Shown here in pieces: positions 10,311 to 21,489 of a DNA stretch of 64,000 nucleotides. The translations under genes and the position numbers were made by a program. This stretch comes from Petaurus breviceps papuanus. Lineage: Eukaryota > Chordata > Mammalia > Diprotodontia > Petauridae. Position 1 is the first letter of the stretch. Each line of letters starts with the position of its first letter. The notes under the pieces are model-generated. The model was not told the origin of the DNA. It saw only the letters and a list, made by a program, of their open reading frames with translations, and searched no databases. The stretch is taken from NCBI GenBank assembly GCA_028583685.1, contig JAMXIF010000051.1, positions 49,298,623-49,362,622 on the forward strand, read 5' to 3'.

Positions 10311-10328
10311 TAGATTGGACCTGAGTGA

Positions 10329-10480
10329 GGGGGAGGCTAGGTGGCACAGTGAATAGAGCACCAGTTCAGGAGTCAGGAAGACCTGAGTTCAAATCCAACC
10401 TCAGACACTTAACACAGAAAAACTAGCCTGTGACCTTGGGTAAGTCACTTAACCCCAATGGCCCTCCAAAAAGCAAAAAA
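10329..10480 (+). mobile_element. tRNA-like SINE, B family
   Basis: The head gaggctaggtggcacagtga is followed by 'gtcaggaagacctgagttc' (B-box-like), 'cttgggtaagtcacttaacc' and an A-rich end. The perfect 17-bp target duplication agattggacctgagtga lies at 10312-10328 and 10481-10497. Confidence 0.95.
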
Positions 10481-10499
10481 AGATTGGACCTGAGTGAAT

Positions 10500-11024
10500 G
10501 GGGACTGGATTTGCCATTTCATTAGTACAGGGACCCTTCAGTGAGGAAATTGCCTCTACCAATGCAGATCCACACCTTCTGCAGCTTTAAAGGTTTATTA
10601 ACTATAGAATGACATAAGTAATGGGCTAAAGAATTCATTTTTAGGATCTCACTTTTTTTCCAATGCAGATTGAAAATAATACAAATCCTTCATTCCTTCA
10701 TTCCTCCATCCATCACACATTTTATTGAGACAATAAAGTTAAGGCTTTTATCTTTGAAGACTAACCAGGGAAAAGGTCTGTTAGACTTAAAGAAAAATCT
10801 GAATTACAGAATATTTATCAAGACGTGAAATTTCATTTTCCAATAATATAAAAATATATAGCTCACAAGTTGCCAAGGAGAGGCCCTTACAAGGCCTTCT
10901 TTAGTAAGAAGACATTTGTAATGAATTTGTAATTATTTGTTGAAAATGAATTCTTCTCAAGTGGTTTAAAATGGAAATCTGGTATGACCCCATTAATTCT
11001 GAATGTGTAATAATTCATTCAGCA
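10500..11024. other. No recognised feature
   Basis: AT-rich, with 'ccttcattccttcattcctcc' simple sequence near 10688. Nothing else is assignable. Confidence 0.4.
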
Positions 11025-11110
11025 TGTCTGAGTGGTTAGAGAGCTGGCCTCCAAATCAGGAAGACCTGTGTTGTCACTTAACCTCTCAGTTCCCCAGAAA
11101 ACTGTCTAAT
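11025..11110 (+). mobile_element. tRNA-like SINE, D family, 5' fragment
   Basis: 'gcatgtctgagtggttagag', 'agctggcctccaaatcagga' and a fused 'tgtcacttaacctctcag' match the D family. The middle is deleted. Confidence 0.7.
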
Positions 11111-11459
11111 ATTCTAAGCTGCACAAAATGTGGAGAAGGTCCTGGGAGGGGGTGGAGGCTGAGGGCGGGTGCTGGAGGGGTAAGGAGAACATCTCCCTGA
11201 GCATTCTCTGCACCAAGTTTCTCAAACTCAAATAGAAAAGGAGCCACTTAACTGTACATAAGAATCCCTCCAAGCCACATATTGACTTAGAAAGCATATG
11301 TTCACATTATCTATGTATGGTCTGTTATATTTTTATTTATTTTGTTAAATATTTCCCCAATGCATTTTTCATTTGGTTGTCATTTCCAGAGGCAAGGGAT
11401 GAGCTTAATTTTTCTTGTTTAGTGCTTGGTTAGGTGTTTTTCCTGTGACTTTTCATTGA
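11111..11459. other. No recognised feature
   Basis: G-rich near 11140-11180 ('gggagggggtggaggctgag'). Otherwise unassigned. Confidence 0.4.
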
Positions 11460-11600
11460 CCCCTTTTGCTAATTTTACACATGAGGAAACTGAGGCAAAT
11501 AGGATTATGTGATTTGTCCAGGATCACAAAGCTAGTAAGTGTCCAAGGCCAGGTTGAACCCAGGAACCTGGGTCCGGTGCTCTGCCATTGGCGTACTCAA
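11460..11600 (-). mobile_element. MIR SINE, antisense
   Basis: 'acacatgaggaaactgaggc', 'cacaaagctagtaagtgtcc' and 'tgctctgccattggcg' follow MIR order. Confidence 0.8.
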
Positions 11601-11689
11601 AACCCTCTAATCTAAACCAGTGAAATTATGAGTCTGGACAAAAATACTCAAAAGTTATGAAAGGTTTACCTTTATACTATCAGGGAAGC

Positions 11690-11860
11690 AAGGACTTGCT
11701 AAGGCCAGCATTCACTGAGTGTCAGGTACTGGGATTACCAATACCAGCAAGAAGAAAGACAGTGTCAGCCCTCACGGAGATTATATTCTATATTCTAAGG
11801 GGGCAAGACAGCCCACAAGAAGGAGCTGGAAATAGATGGGGAAAGAAAGGGAATGAACGT
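11690..11860 (-). mobile_element. Possible L2 3' fragment, antisense
   Basis: 'attcactgagtgtcaggtac' and 'cagccctcacggagattatattct' in part resemble L2. It is strongly diverged. Confidence 0.4.
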
Positions 11861-12321
11861 GCCTGACAAGGGGACATGGATTAAAGTCCAAAAGATCCAG
11901 GAGCAAAAATTGGGAGGAAAGTGATGGAGGCTTATCTGCCTGGGCCCTCCACAAAATGGAGGCTGCAGGAGGAACTCATCAAAGGGGAAAAGAGGCCAGC
12001 TGGCCAGAGGGACCCTCCAGGGTACCAAGGTCATAGCGACAGATGCTCTCAGACAAGGGGGTCCCAGGCAATGAGGGAAGTTTCAGGGTGAAACAGCAGC
12101 TGGGGCACACACTATTTGCATCTAAAGAATGAGCTAATTACAACAGTGTCTTCTCTGAACAGGTTCAGCTGAGACCTAATTTTCTTAAAATTGACCATTA
12201 TTTTGCAAAACAGTAAGTACTGGGTAGCAATAAAATTTGGTAAAAATACAAAAATTGGTCGTAAAATGTCAGCTCTTCAGTCATTTGGAACAGCCTTGGT
12301 TCGTTGATTATTCCTCCGGTC
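11861..12321. other. No recognised feature
   Basis: Purine-rich 11860-12060, then AT-rich unique-looking sequence at 12110-12300. No exon or repeat is recognised. Confidence 0.4.
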
Positions 12322-12780
12322 AGTCAATAAGCTTTTACTAGGCACCACGTGTCAAGCACTGAGCCAAGACTCCTGGAGGATGGAGCTACAAAAAGAGACC
12401 AAAAAAATACTACCTGCCCTCAAGAAGCTCACAGTCTAATGGAGGAGACAATAAGCAAGCAAATAAGTCCAAATGAGCGAGGGGGAGGATAAACAGGAAA
12501 TGACTGATAGAGGGAAGGCACTATAATTGAGAGGGTTTGGGAAAAGCTTCCTGCAGAAAATGAGATTTTAGTTGGGACTTGAAGAAAGTCAAAGAAGCTG
12601 GGATGTGGAAAGGAGCGGAGCATTCCGGGCATGGGAGACAACCAGAAAAAATGGCCAGAGCCAAGAGATGAAGTATCTTGTTTGTGGAAAAACCAGAAGG
12701 CCGGTGTCACTGAATGGAAGCGAACATGACAAGGGGGTTAGGTGTCAGAAGCCTGACAGTTATTCTGAATGAGTGGTCCA
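12322..12780 (-). mobile_element. L2 LINE 3' region, antisense
   Basis: Long, well-ordered match: 'caataagcttttactaggcac', 'tgccctcaagaagctcacag', 'ggcttcctgcagaaaatgag' type text, 'gcattccgggcatgggaga' and 'aaggccggtgtcactgaatgg' in part. Confidence 0.8.
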
Positions 12781-13104
12781 TCTGAATCCCTTTCAACACT
12801 ATTGGCAGATTTGATTCATAAATCTCAGAAGCACCAAGCACTTTTACCACTGGCCAATAACATCCAGTCATCCAGTGTTTTCTCCATTATTGCCAATGTG
12901 TTTTCATTTTATCACTGGGGGATCGTCTACTATTGAAAGATCCCTTCTCCTGTGACATCTACAAACCTAATGATTTTCTCCCTAGATAAGCATCGATATA
13001 GAAAAACAAAGAAGCTTTGTTATAATGCAACAACATGACTCCAAACCTTTTTAAAGAACTAATTTGTACGTGGAAGTACTTGAGAGCAGAATACAAGGGG
13101 TAAA
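12781..13104. other. No recognised feature
   Basis: No repeat or gene seen. Confidence 0.4.
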
Positions 13105-13225
13105 GAGCAGCTAGGTGGCACAGTGGATAGAGTGCTGGGCCTGGAGTCAGGAAAACCTGAGTTCAAATTTAACCTCAGAAACTAACCTTTAGCTGTGAGA
13201 CCCTGGGATAGTCACTTAACCCAGA
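13105..13225 (+). mobile_element. tRNA-like SINE, B family
   Basis: 'agcagctaggtggcacagtg', 'ctggagtcaggaaaacctga' and 'gatagtcacttaaccc' give the family order. No tail or target duplication is clear. Confidence 0.85.
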
Positions 13226-13345
13226 CATTGAGAGTCTAAGTAGATTGCCCAAGATCACACAGATTGCATGTGTCACACATGGGACTAGAATCCAGGATTT
13301 GCCGGATCCAAGGTTAGCTGTCTAGCCACAGAAACATGCTGTCCC
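13226..13345 (-). mobile_element. MIR fragment, antisense
   Basis: 'ttgcccaagatcacacag', 'gggactagaatccagg' and 'ctagccacagaaacatgctg' give the MIR 5' half in reverse. Confidence 0.6.
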
Positions 13346-13349
13346 TGGG

Positions 13350-14520
13350 AGAGAGCCTTGGAATGTTCCAACAGCACCGCCTCCTCCCTGAGAGTCCCCC
13401 CACACTCAGGACAGTAGGCAGGCTTCTCCTCCTGTTCTCTCTGCTTTTCCCTTGAGTTTTCACCTCCTGTCTATTCTTCTTTCACTTGTCGTCCTTCCAA
13501 GGCATTTCCTAATGCACCAGTCTCTACTGCAATCTCTCTCTCTCTTTTTTTTTTTTTTTTTTGATGCTTCAGCTGTTACCTCAGAAGACTCACACTGGGA
13601 TTTTTTGCCAAGTTGTTCTGTTGCTGGCCAGTGCCTGCAAGACTTGTATTTCCTCCAGATGCTTGCCTTCATTCCTTGGGCAGCCCTTCTCCCCTGGGTT
13701 TGAGAGCTGCTGGGGAGCAGCCCAGGCCTTCCTCTTGTCCATTCTTCCCTCCACAGTGTGTCTTCTTGAAATAAAGCCATGGAATCAGAGGCCTTTGTCC
13801 TGATGTCCTTTCCTTCCTCCAGATCAGAAAGAAGGCCTCCCTGATTCCTGACCCTTATCCCCCCTGCCTTGGGAACAGAAATCTATTGATCCTTTCTCTG
13901 TTAACTCCTAACCCTGAACTTTATCTTGGGCTTGGGCTCTGTTGTTATAGAGGTGAGAGAGGGGTGGGGAAAGTCCTTTCAGTCTCATCCTCCTGAGCCT
14001 GGTCTTCAGGATGAAGAGACCCTTAGCCAAAGCATCCATCACAGCATGCAGAGTCCTGTCAGAACAACTGAGCAAATACTCTGGGCCCCGAATTTTAAAA
14101 TAGCCAGATTGTCTTTCCTTGGCCATATCCTCAGCTACCTTTTTACAGGCTTCGTTTTGCCATCCAGAGGCTAAACCCCTAAAACATGGGTGGCCTAACT
14201 GCACATTGAAAGTACGGGCCATGGCTTGCCTTTCTCTGCCAGCGCTGAGACACCTGTCTTTGCAAGATGGCCCCCAGCTACACGGGCTTCAGACTTGGTT
14301 GCCCGATCTTGGACTCTGCCCTCCACCCAGTCCTTGGAGTACATGTTCACCCTCTCCTTTAGGCTATCATCCAGAACGTGTCTTTCAGGCCCGTAACTTG
14401 TCAGGGACAGGGAGCCCAGTTAAGGCTTCTTTGAGCTCACAAATAGATTCTAAATCTCCATCAAGGCTACCTCCTCCCAGTCCAAATGACTACTTGGTAC
14501 CGGAACTCATTTAGCTTCTT
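13350..14520. other. Unexplained GC-richer block
   Basis: More GC and fewer repeats than its surroundings, with a poly-T run at about 13544-13562. Open frames of 80-130 codons occur on both strands: 14119-14514 on plus, and 13908-14222 on minus starting MARTFNVQLGHPCF. A possible polyadenylation hexamer aataaa sits near 13770. I recognise no protein family. It could be an old unidentified mobile element or a decayed retrocopy. Confidence 0.3.
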
Positions 14521-14602
14521 CAGGAGAGAACTTGTACGTGGTTAATTCTTCAGAATGGGTGTGTAACATTCCATGTTGTATGAGGATACCCACATTTTTC
14601 TT

Positions 14603-14774
14603 TCTTTCTTTTTTTTTTTTGCTCTTTGGAGGGGGGAAGGTAGGGCAATTGGGGTTAAGTGACTTGCCCAAGGTCACATATCTCATAAGTGTTAAGTGTC
14701 TGAGGCTGGATTTGAACTCATGTCCTCCTGACTCCAGGGCCGGTGCTCTGTTTACTGCTCCACCTAGCTGCTCC
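14603..14774 (-). mobile_element. tRNA-like SINE, B family
   Basis: Poly-T, then 'gcaattggggttaagtgactt', 'ctcctgactccagggccggt' and 'ccacctagctgctcc'. The perfect 13-bp target duplication ccacatttttctt lies at 14590-14602 and 14775-14787. Confidence 0.95.
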
Positions 14775-14817
14775 CCACATTTTTCTTAAGATCAAAGTGT
14801 AGAACTAGTATAGATCT

Positions 14818-15015
14818 TAGAGGCAGTTAGGTATCATGGTAGATAGAGGACTAGGCCTGATGTCAGGAAGACCTGAGTTCAAATTTGGTCCCACATACCA
14901 CCTTTGTGACCTAGAGGAAGTCACTTAACCTCTGTCTACCTCAGTTTCCTCATCTGTAGTCTGTGTGGGTTGGATTTGACCTCTATAGTCCCTTCTAGTT
15001 CTAAAGCTATGGACT
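14818..15015 (+). mobile_element. Older MIR-tailed SINE
   Basis: The head gaggcagttaggtatcatgg is followed by 'gtcaggaagacctgagttc', 'cctcagtttcctcatctgta' and a tail 'cccttctagttctaaagctatg'. Confidence 0.8.
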
Positions 15016-15029
15016 TATGAAATCCTGAG

Positions 15030-15800
15030 AAAATACCTGATCTGACCATTTTAAAGGAAAAACTGGAATTACTCCCAAACAGCCTCTGCCTTTGGACCTA
15101 GCAATACAATTACTACGTTTGTTTCCAAAGATGATTAGGGAAAAAAGGAAAGGAACCTATATGCTCTAGAATGTGTACAGCAGCCCTCTTTGGGATGGCA
15201 AAGCACCAGAAACTGCAGGGATGCCCATCGACTGGGGAATGGCTGAACAAGCAGTGATATAAAGATCACGATGGAATATTATTGTGCTATAAGAAATGAT
15301 GAGCTCAATGATCTTAGAAAAACATGGACAAAGTCATGAAGAGCAAAATGAATAGAAGAATCAAGACAATGTTGGATGCAGTAACAGCAATATTGTTTTA
15401 AGTACAATTTTGAGCGATTAAATCATTTTGACTATTATAAATACCTAAATTAACTACAAAGGACATATGAAGTAAGATGTTATCTGCATCCAGAGAAAGA
15501 ATGGATAAATAGAAGTATGTATGGAATGATTTTACATATACATATAAGTATGTGTGTGTATACATATATATATATATATATATAAACATATTTTTGTGTA
15601 ATGGGAGCCATCTCTAGGGTGGGGGGAGAAAAATTTGCATAATAACTTTATTATATGTTTAAAAGAAATAGCAAATTGTACATAAAAGATTTGCAGTCTG
15701 ATGTGTAATCACTCTTTCCCCCATTCTACTATGTTATTGAAATGCTTATTTTATTTCTTAAATTCAGAATAAAATAAAGAAAATTTTAAAACATGTAATA
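15030..15800 (+). mobile_element. L1 LINE 3' end
   Basis: The end of ORF2 reads TMEYYCAIRNDELNDLRK near 15270-15330, the equivalent of human L1 TMEYYSAIKKNDF. A 3' UTR follows with 'gttatctgcatccagagaaag', a TA-rich run at 15558-15586, and the end 'ataaaataaagaaaattttaaaac' in part. The same 3' UTR family recurs antisense at 44400-45971 and 51673-52425. Confidence 0.85.
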
Positions 15801-16436
15801 AAGGAAATGCTTGATTGTTAATATGAGACTAAATCTGATCTATGACCTCCCCATTGCCATCGACTCTGGTATGTATTAGTCCCTGGAGAGGTGGGGGAAG
15901 TGGGTGATGCCTGGATCCAGATTCTTTTACATTTGGGCCAGGCTTCCATATTTGAACGGGGCAAACTTACTCCCCAACTCCAAACTCTAAATCACACCTT
16001 CCCCCCCATATCCCATCCACTCATTCACACACATACTGTTGCATTCTCTCTTCATAATCCATCTCCTTCCTCCTCCACATTCTCTGTCCACTCTTTCCTC
16101 TCCTGGACATAGGTTCTATTTCCCTACCTCCTACTCATACCTGGATTGAGGGGCTTGTTGGGCATGTCACAATACTTTGTAACGATACCTTCAGATGTAC
16201 AGATCCTCCCCCTTTGCCAATATTCTCATGCTTTGACTAATGGGTAGAGTTTCTTCAGGTAACAAATCCTTTTTAAGCTTCTTCTCTGTGTGTATATACA
16301 TTCTCCACTCTCTGGTAATTCCTCCAACCAAGCTGGGAAGGATTTGATTGGATTACCTACAAGGGAAGCTGATTGGTAATGCCTACTTCCAGGGGAAGGC
16401 AGCAGCTGAGTCCAGTGAGGAGGAGGCAAAGTAAAG
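15801..16436. other. No recognised feature
   Basis: Pyrimidine-rich 15990-16130. Otherwise unassigned. Confidence 0.4.
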
Positions 16437-16675
16437 GTCAGGGGATCTTAAGCTTTTTAATGTCATGGCCCCCTTTTTCAGTCCAATGTGTTCTATGGAC
16501 CCCTTCTCAGAATAATATATTAAAAGGCATAAAATAAAACACATAGGATTACTGAATACTTTTATTGAAATATAGTTATCAAAATATTTTTCCCCCATCC
16601 AAGTTCAAAGATGTATTGGAATCTATTCAGAGGCCAATTAGCAGTCCATAGACCACGTTTAAAAGCATTTAAAAA
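16437..16675. mobile_element. Non-autonomous hAT-like DNA transposon
   Basis: 'ggggatcttaagctttttaat', 'tgtcatggccccc', 'ggaccccttctcagaataat' and the closing 'gtccatagaccacgttta' match the group that starts 'gggttcttaacctttttgtgtcatggacccc'. Related to 58848-59025. Confidence 0.65.
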
Positions 16676-16689
16676 TATCTGTTCAGTCC

Positions 16690-17010
16690 TGTGTTATTTG
16701 ACATTTTCTAATCAATTATTTGAATGAAGGTTTAGATGAGGATATACTTTTCAAAGTTGCATATGGCCCTTTGTGGTAAGAGGCGATTCACATACTGGAT
16801 GATAAAAATCAGGATTCAAAAAGATCTCAATGGGTTAGAATGAAGGATAAAAGCTAATGATATATGAGTTAAAAGTAATGAATGAAAAATCCCACACTCA
16901 GGTTCAAAAAATCAACTTCATAATCTAAAACAGAGCAGTGGGAGTGGCTGTTCCTTTGAAGAAGAGATTTAGTGGATTGCAAGCTTGAAATGAGTGGAAC
17001 AGCACATTTA
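16690..17010 (+). mobile_element. L3/CR1 LINE, segment before the 3' UTR
   Basis: 'ggttcaaaaaatcaacttca' and 'gtggattgcaagcttgaaatgag' in part follow CR1-type sense sequence (family: ...ttgggt caaaaaatcaa... tagtggactgcaagctcaatatgagt). Confidence 0.6.
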
Positions 17011-17399
17011 CACTTCAATGAATCCATAATTTCATTGATGTCTTTGCTGCCTTGAGTGGTTCAGATTGCAACCCAGTCTGGCCTTGCTCATTTTGTCCAG
17101 CTTTTGTTCATTTTTCTCTCTTCCCCTTTCCCAGGTGTATTTATGGGGATGCTCTATGATCTGGGGGCCTTCTTTTAAATCTCTTGACATTACATGGCTA
17201 TCAATGGAGCACATGAGCTGCACAGAGATACCTCATTCCTACTATATTAGAGGAACTTTGGTATTAAAAGGTGGGAATTTAATTTCAGGAAGAATAGGAC
17301 TTATTAAAAGCACAGTATGGTTTATCAAATGTAACCCAGCCTATTATCTTCCTTTGATTCTATAATATCTAGTTAGTCCTTCTATAGATCTTGTATAAG
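17011..17399. other. No recognised feature
   Basis: A 99-codon ORF on plus (17066-17365) overlaps here but has no recognised domain. Confidence 0.4.
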
Positions 17400-17720
17400 A
17401 TACATAAACTTATGAACTAGCCCTGTCAACCAACTGAGTATGTCAGACAATAGGAACTTTTCATTCATGTTGAGTTTCCTCTGTGCATAGTTATCCCAAA
17501 TTCTTTGGTAATAGGGGACTTTACTTAAGAATTCTTCTGTGTTCTGGCATTTGATGCAACCAAGACAATATCAACCACAAATGTGAACATCTGGAGAACT
17601 TCACCATCTATAAAGAAGCCCCTGTTTTCTTTGACTCTGGGCTGAATCTCCTCCATGACAATGGCAAACAATGTTTATGAGCAAACATTTTCCTGTTTTA
17701 TGCCTTGCTAATATCAGCAG
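17400..17720 (-). mobile_element. RTE-like LINE fossil, reverse-transcriptase core
   Basis: On the minus strand the reading LFAIVMEEIQPRV, then FFIDGEVLQMFTF, then VVDIVLVASNARTQ follows the RT palm of RTE-like elements (family: LF...LE.I.R... GI.IDGE.L..LRFADDIVLIA). The catalytic F-A-D-D box reads F-V-V-D, so the first aspartate is lost. Frame breaks lie further on. The clade is inferred from motifs. Confidence 0.6.
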
Positions 17721-18425
17721 AAGATTGGCAAACAAGTTATACCTTACTGTCATGTCTGTCAACGATCTTGGCAATATTGTTTCCAGTCAAACCTGGAACA
17801 TTTTACATGCCACTTCACTTCCGAAAGGTGACCCCTGAGTGGTGGAGAGAATGCTGACATGCCTGCTTGAGGTTTGCAATTGGTTTCAGACTTTCTTAAA
17901 AGCAGAGCTTTGGAGAGAAAGCCATGTGGTAGTTGATTCTCTTCAGCACCAACTTCAGGGCGGAGAGGAGAGAAAGACTTTGGAAAATGTAGATATGTAA
18001 GCAAAGTCAGTTCCTTTGCCTGTCCCTCATTTCCAGCTTCCTTCTCTAAAGACTGTAACTTTCCCCTTTGGTCAGACTGGGGTCTCTCTCTTAGTTTGAA
18101 CTGAATAACTCACTACTAGTAAATAGGAAAGATCATTCACTCTTATATTTTTCCTGTTTATTCTAATCTGTAGAACATCCACAATTTCTGGTTGCTTGGA
18201 TAAATGAGTTTATTCACTATTTATGTTTTTTTAATGAAATTAGTGATTTGGTGGGACCAAGACATTGTGTACACTTAAATCCTCCCCTTAAAGCTAAGAT
18301 CTAGTAACTAAAGGAGTGACTTTTGCTTGCAATATGTTGTACTCCTTAACCAGCAGTATTGGGGCAGACAGCTATCATGTAATTTGGTACCCTTCTGGCG
18401 ATCAACAGAAAAGAATACCCAGTCA
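17721..18425. other. No recognised feature
   Basis: No repeat or exon is recognised. The LINE fossil may extend to about 17800. Confidence 0.4.
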
Positions 18426-18581
18426 GGGGTGGCCAGGTGGCTCAGCGAGTAAGAGCACCGGCTCCAGTGTCGGGATGACCTGGATCACATCCAGGCTCAG
18501 ATACTCAGCACCACACCCAGAAATAACTGGCCGTGTAACCTTGAGCAAGTTACTTAACCCCTATTGCTTTAAAAAAAAAAA
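18426..18581 (+). mobile_element. tRNA-like SINE, R type
   Basis: The head ggccaggtggctcagcgagt is followed by 'gtcgggatgacctggatcac' and 'caccacacccagaaataac', with a poly-A of about 11. The flanks aatacccagtca and gtatgcccagtca are an imperfect target duplication. Confidence 0.9.
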
Positions 18582-18635
18582 GTATGCCCAGTCAAGGGCA
18601 TAAAGGAGCTCCTAAAAGGAGCAAGCGAAATCAAA

Positions 18636-19320
18636 TCAATGAGTATTTATTAAGGACTATCATGTGTCATACACTATGATAAACACTGGGACTACAAAGG
18701 GCAGCTACATGGCACAGTAGATAGGGTACCAGACCTGAAGTCAGGAAGATCTGGCCTCAGACACCTCTAATGTGTGACCCTGGCAAATCACCTAACCCTG
18801 TTTGCCTCAGTTTCTTATCTGTAAAATGAGCTGGAGAAGGAAATGGCAAAGCACTCCAGTATTTTTGCCAAGAAAACGCCAAATGAGGTCATAAAGAATT
18901 GGATATAACTGAACAACTACAATAAAAGGGGATACCAAGAAAGGCGAGAAAAGTCCCTGCCTTCATGGAGATGGTGATCTTATGGTAGAGACTACATGCA
19001 AACAATGACAGACAAATATGTGCAAGATAAATTGTAGGTATAAACAAAGGGAAGGCACTAGGGTTAGGGACAACTAAAGAAACGCTTCTTAGAGAAGGTG
19101 GGGCTTCAGCTAAAATGTTAAGGAAGCTAGGGAAGTCATAAAGTGCAAAAATGAGGCAGAGTATGCTAAGCATGGGGCAGAGCCCATGAAAATGTCTAGA
19201 AAATGAAAATTCTAGACATGAAAATGTCTAGAATTAGGACATAGAGTTTGTGTTCAAGGAGCAGCAAGGAGACCACGGCCACTGGACTGTCAGAATATAG
19301 CCATGTGTCTTTATCCCACC
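18636..19320 (-). mobile_element. L2 LINE 3' region, antisense, split by a SINE
   Basis: 18636-18698 ('caatgagtatttattaagga') and 18930-19320 ('gtccctgccttcatggagat', 'ggaaggcactagggttaggg', 'aggagcagcaaggagaccac') are one L2 copy. The RTE-tailed SINE at 18699-18928 separates them. 19186-19235 contains a local duplication of 'catgaaaatgtctagaa' with an inverted 'ttctagacatg'. Confidence 0.8.
18699..18928 (+). mobile_element. tRNA-headed, RTE-tailed SINE
   Basis: The head gggcagctacatggcacagt and 'cctcagtttcttatctgtaa' are followed by a distinct tail: 'gagctggagaaggaaatggc', 'agcactccagtatttttgcc' and 'ggatataactgaacaac'. This is the BovB/RTE-type 3' end, so mobilisation by an RTE element is the natural inference. 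It interrupts an L2 copy. Confidence 0.85.
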
Positions 19321-19549
19321 CTTGAACCATGGAGATCAAAACAAACATATCTTACATGAGCACACACAATCACATCAAAAGAATTACTCCAATTTTAGGT
19401 ACAGACATAGTATCCTGAAGGGGGGAGTCAGTGCTCCCACCTTACATTTCCCCCATCAGACGACATTTAGCATACAGTGGTCAGTACTAAGTGACAAATT
19501 TTGTGAAGGAAATGGATAAGTTCGAGAGAAAGCATCCCAATAAAGCTGA
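19321..19549. other. No recognised feature
   Basis: Nothing assignable. Confidence 0.3.
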
Positions 19550-19950
19550 CCAGGATGGAAAGGAGTCATTGTTGATAACAGACCATAGAACTAGATGAAG
19601 AAAATTGGGGCATATAGCCTGAACAAGATGCCAACTGTCTTCAAGTATTTGAAGGCATGTCAAATAGAAGAATCTAAATCTTGTTCTGCTCAGACCTAGA
19701 CAAAATCAAATGGCAGAGAAGTAGATTTAGGCTCCATGGAATGGAAGGCTTCCTAATCATTAATGGTATCCCAAAGTAGAATGTGCTGCCCCAAGAGGCC
19801 TGTGCTCCCCTTCAGTGGAGGGGAAAAAAGCTAAAACACTGAGGAATCTCTACTTTAGGACAAAGAAAAGGGAATTACTAGACAGTTGTTAGGGACCTTT
19901 GAAGCATTCCCCCTTCCCCCAAGTCTGAGATTCTATGATTCTAGGTTAGA
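19550..19950 (+). mobile_element. L3/CR1 LINE 3' end, sense
   Basis: 'ctgtcttcaagtatttgaagg', 'gtagatttaggctccatgga' and 'agaatgtgctgccccaagag' lead to the diagnostic CR1 terminus 'ctgagattctatgattctag'. Confidence 0.85.
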
Positions 19951-20244
19951 ATTTTGATCAACTGGATAACATTATCAAAGTGAAAGACAAAATCCAGGCT
20001 TAACTTGAAAGAGAACTGATATAATTATGCAACTAGAGTCCAAAAGTCCTGAGGGGTTGAGAGGAGGAAAGAGGAAAACTATTCATTGTCCTGACAGTCT
20101 ACACCTCCACAGAACCCTCATATAGGGCCCTGTCTTTGGTCACCAAAGGGGAGAGAGTCCCATACTGAAGGGTCTGGGGACTCGGGTTACAATTATTTGG
20201 GGTCTAGCCAGGAGTTGAAGATAATAAGATGATAACTCCTTAGG

Positions 20245-20450
20245 TAGAGACGGTGTGATCCAGGGGAAAGAGCACCGAATTTGTAATCAGATGAAATGGA
20301 TCCAAATGCCACCTCTGTCTCTAACTATGGAACTTTAAACAAATCACTTCATTTCTCTGTACCTTAGTCCTTTCATCTAAAAACTGAGAGGTGTTTGGCC
20401 TCTGGGGTCCTTCCAAGCTCTAGATCTATCATCCTTATGATTCCAGATTA
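20245..20450 (+). mobile_element. Older MIR-tailed SINE
   Basis: 'gggaaagagcaccgaatttg', 'aaacaaatcacttcatttctct' in part, 'tggcctctggggtccttcca' and 'ctctagatctatcatcctta' follow the family order. Confidence 0.75.
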
Positions 20451-20864
20451 TTTAAAACCAGCAGAAAAAAGGCACATTTGATAACTATCTTATAGAAGAA
20501 AATAACTTCCAATGTACTGCATACATGGAAGCCAGCCTGCATAGTATTCACCCACTGCTGACACATGGACTCCATCCTTCCTTTTCCCGGTGCCCTGGAT
20601 GTTGATTCTGACCAACATGTTCCATGTCACCATTTTTTTCCTTTTGAGAAAATAACCCAGAGGGGCTCTCTCTCAGCTTTGGAGAAAATTTTATCTACAA
20701 ATCACCATATGCATTCATCTTCTAAAACAATGGCTTTTTCCCCTTGTGGAAAAGAAAAGAAAAAATAGCAGCAATATCATTAATGCTTCATAAACAGCTA
20801 TTTCTGGATTCCAAAATAAAATAGGGTGAGGCAAATGGAAAAAGGAAGTTCAAAAGAGAAGCAG

Positions 20865-21055
20865 AAGGGTATTGTGAGGGGAGCACTGACTCTGGAGTCA
20901 AAGGCCCTGGATTCAAATTCTGCCCCACACAGGATACTTGTTTAGGTCAGTCACTTAAATTTCTCTAGTCTCATTTTCCTTATCTGTGAAGTAAATGATC
21001 TGGACTACATGGACTTGAATATGCCCTTAGCTCTGGGTGTATGATCCTGAAATTT
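20865..21055 (+). mobile_element. Older MIR-tailed SINE
   Basis: 'gagcactgactctggagtca', 'ggattcaaattctgcc' (B-box-like) and 'catggacttgaatatgccct' follow the family order. The next SINE of the same kind begins at 21060. Confidence 0.75.
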
Positions 21056-21059
21056 ACTC

Positions 21060-21255
21060 AGGACATGGCTAGAGAATATGTTGGATAGAGCACTGGATTT
21101 GGTTCCAGGAAGACTTGGGTTCAGATGTTTCAGACATCTGTTTATAGCCCTAGGCTATAAGTCACTTAGCCTTAGTTTCCTCATCTGTAAAATAAGGTCA
21201 TTGGATTCAATGGACTCTAAATTCCTTTCTGGCTCTAAAGCTATGATTCCTAATT
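21060..21255 (+). mobile_element. Older MIR-tailed SINE
   Basis: 'ggatagagcactggatttgg', 'tccaggaagacttgggttca', 'cctcatctgtaaaataaggt' and 'tctggctctaaagctatgat'. Confidence 0.8.
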
Positions 21256-21489
21256 GGGGGGAAATGGTGCTTTGGTGTTTTGTTTTGTCTTTTTTTTTTC
21301 CTTGAAGAGAGGATTCCATTGCTTTTAAGGAGGAAATGTAGAACCTGGAAGTGTCCAGAAACAGAATTGGGGGTAGGGGTAACACATTCTACAACCACCT
21401 AGTCAATCAAAACCTCAGACCCATCTCTGGATTCAGTCAAATCACTCTCTTCCTTCCTCCCCTTCCTCCACTGCTTCAGAGCTAGGCTT

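Noticed and set aside
14119-14514. 131-codon plus-strand ORF as a gene
   Set aside because: It is proline/serine-rich with no domain or codon signal, and it overlaps other-frame ORFs in a GC-richer block. Length alone is not enough.
19186-19235. Regulatory palindrome of tctagacat/atgtctaga
   Set aside because: A short local duplication within an eroded L2. No wider structure supports a function.
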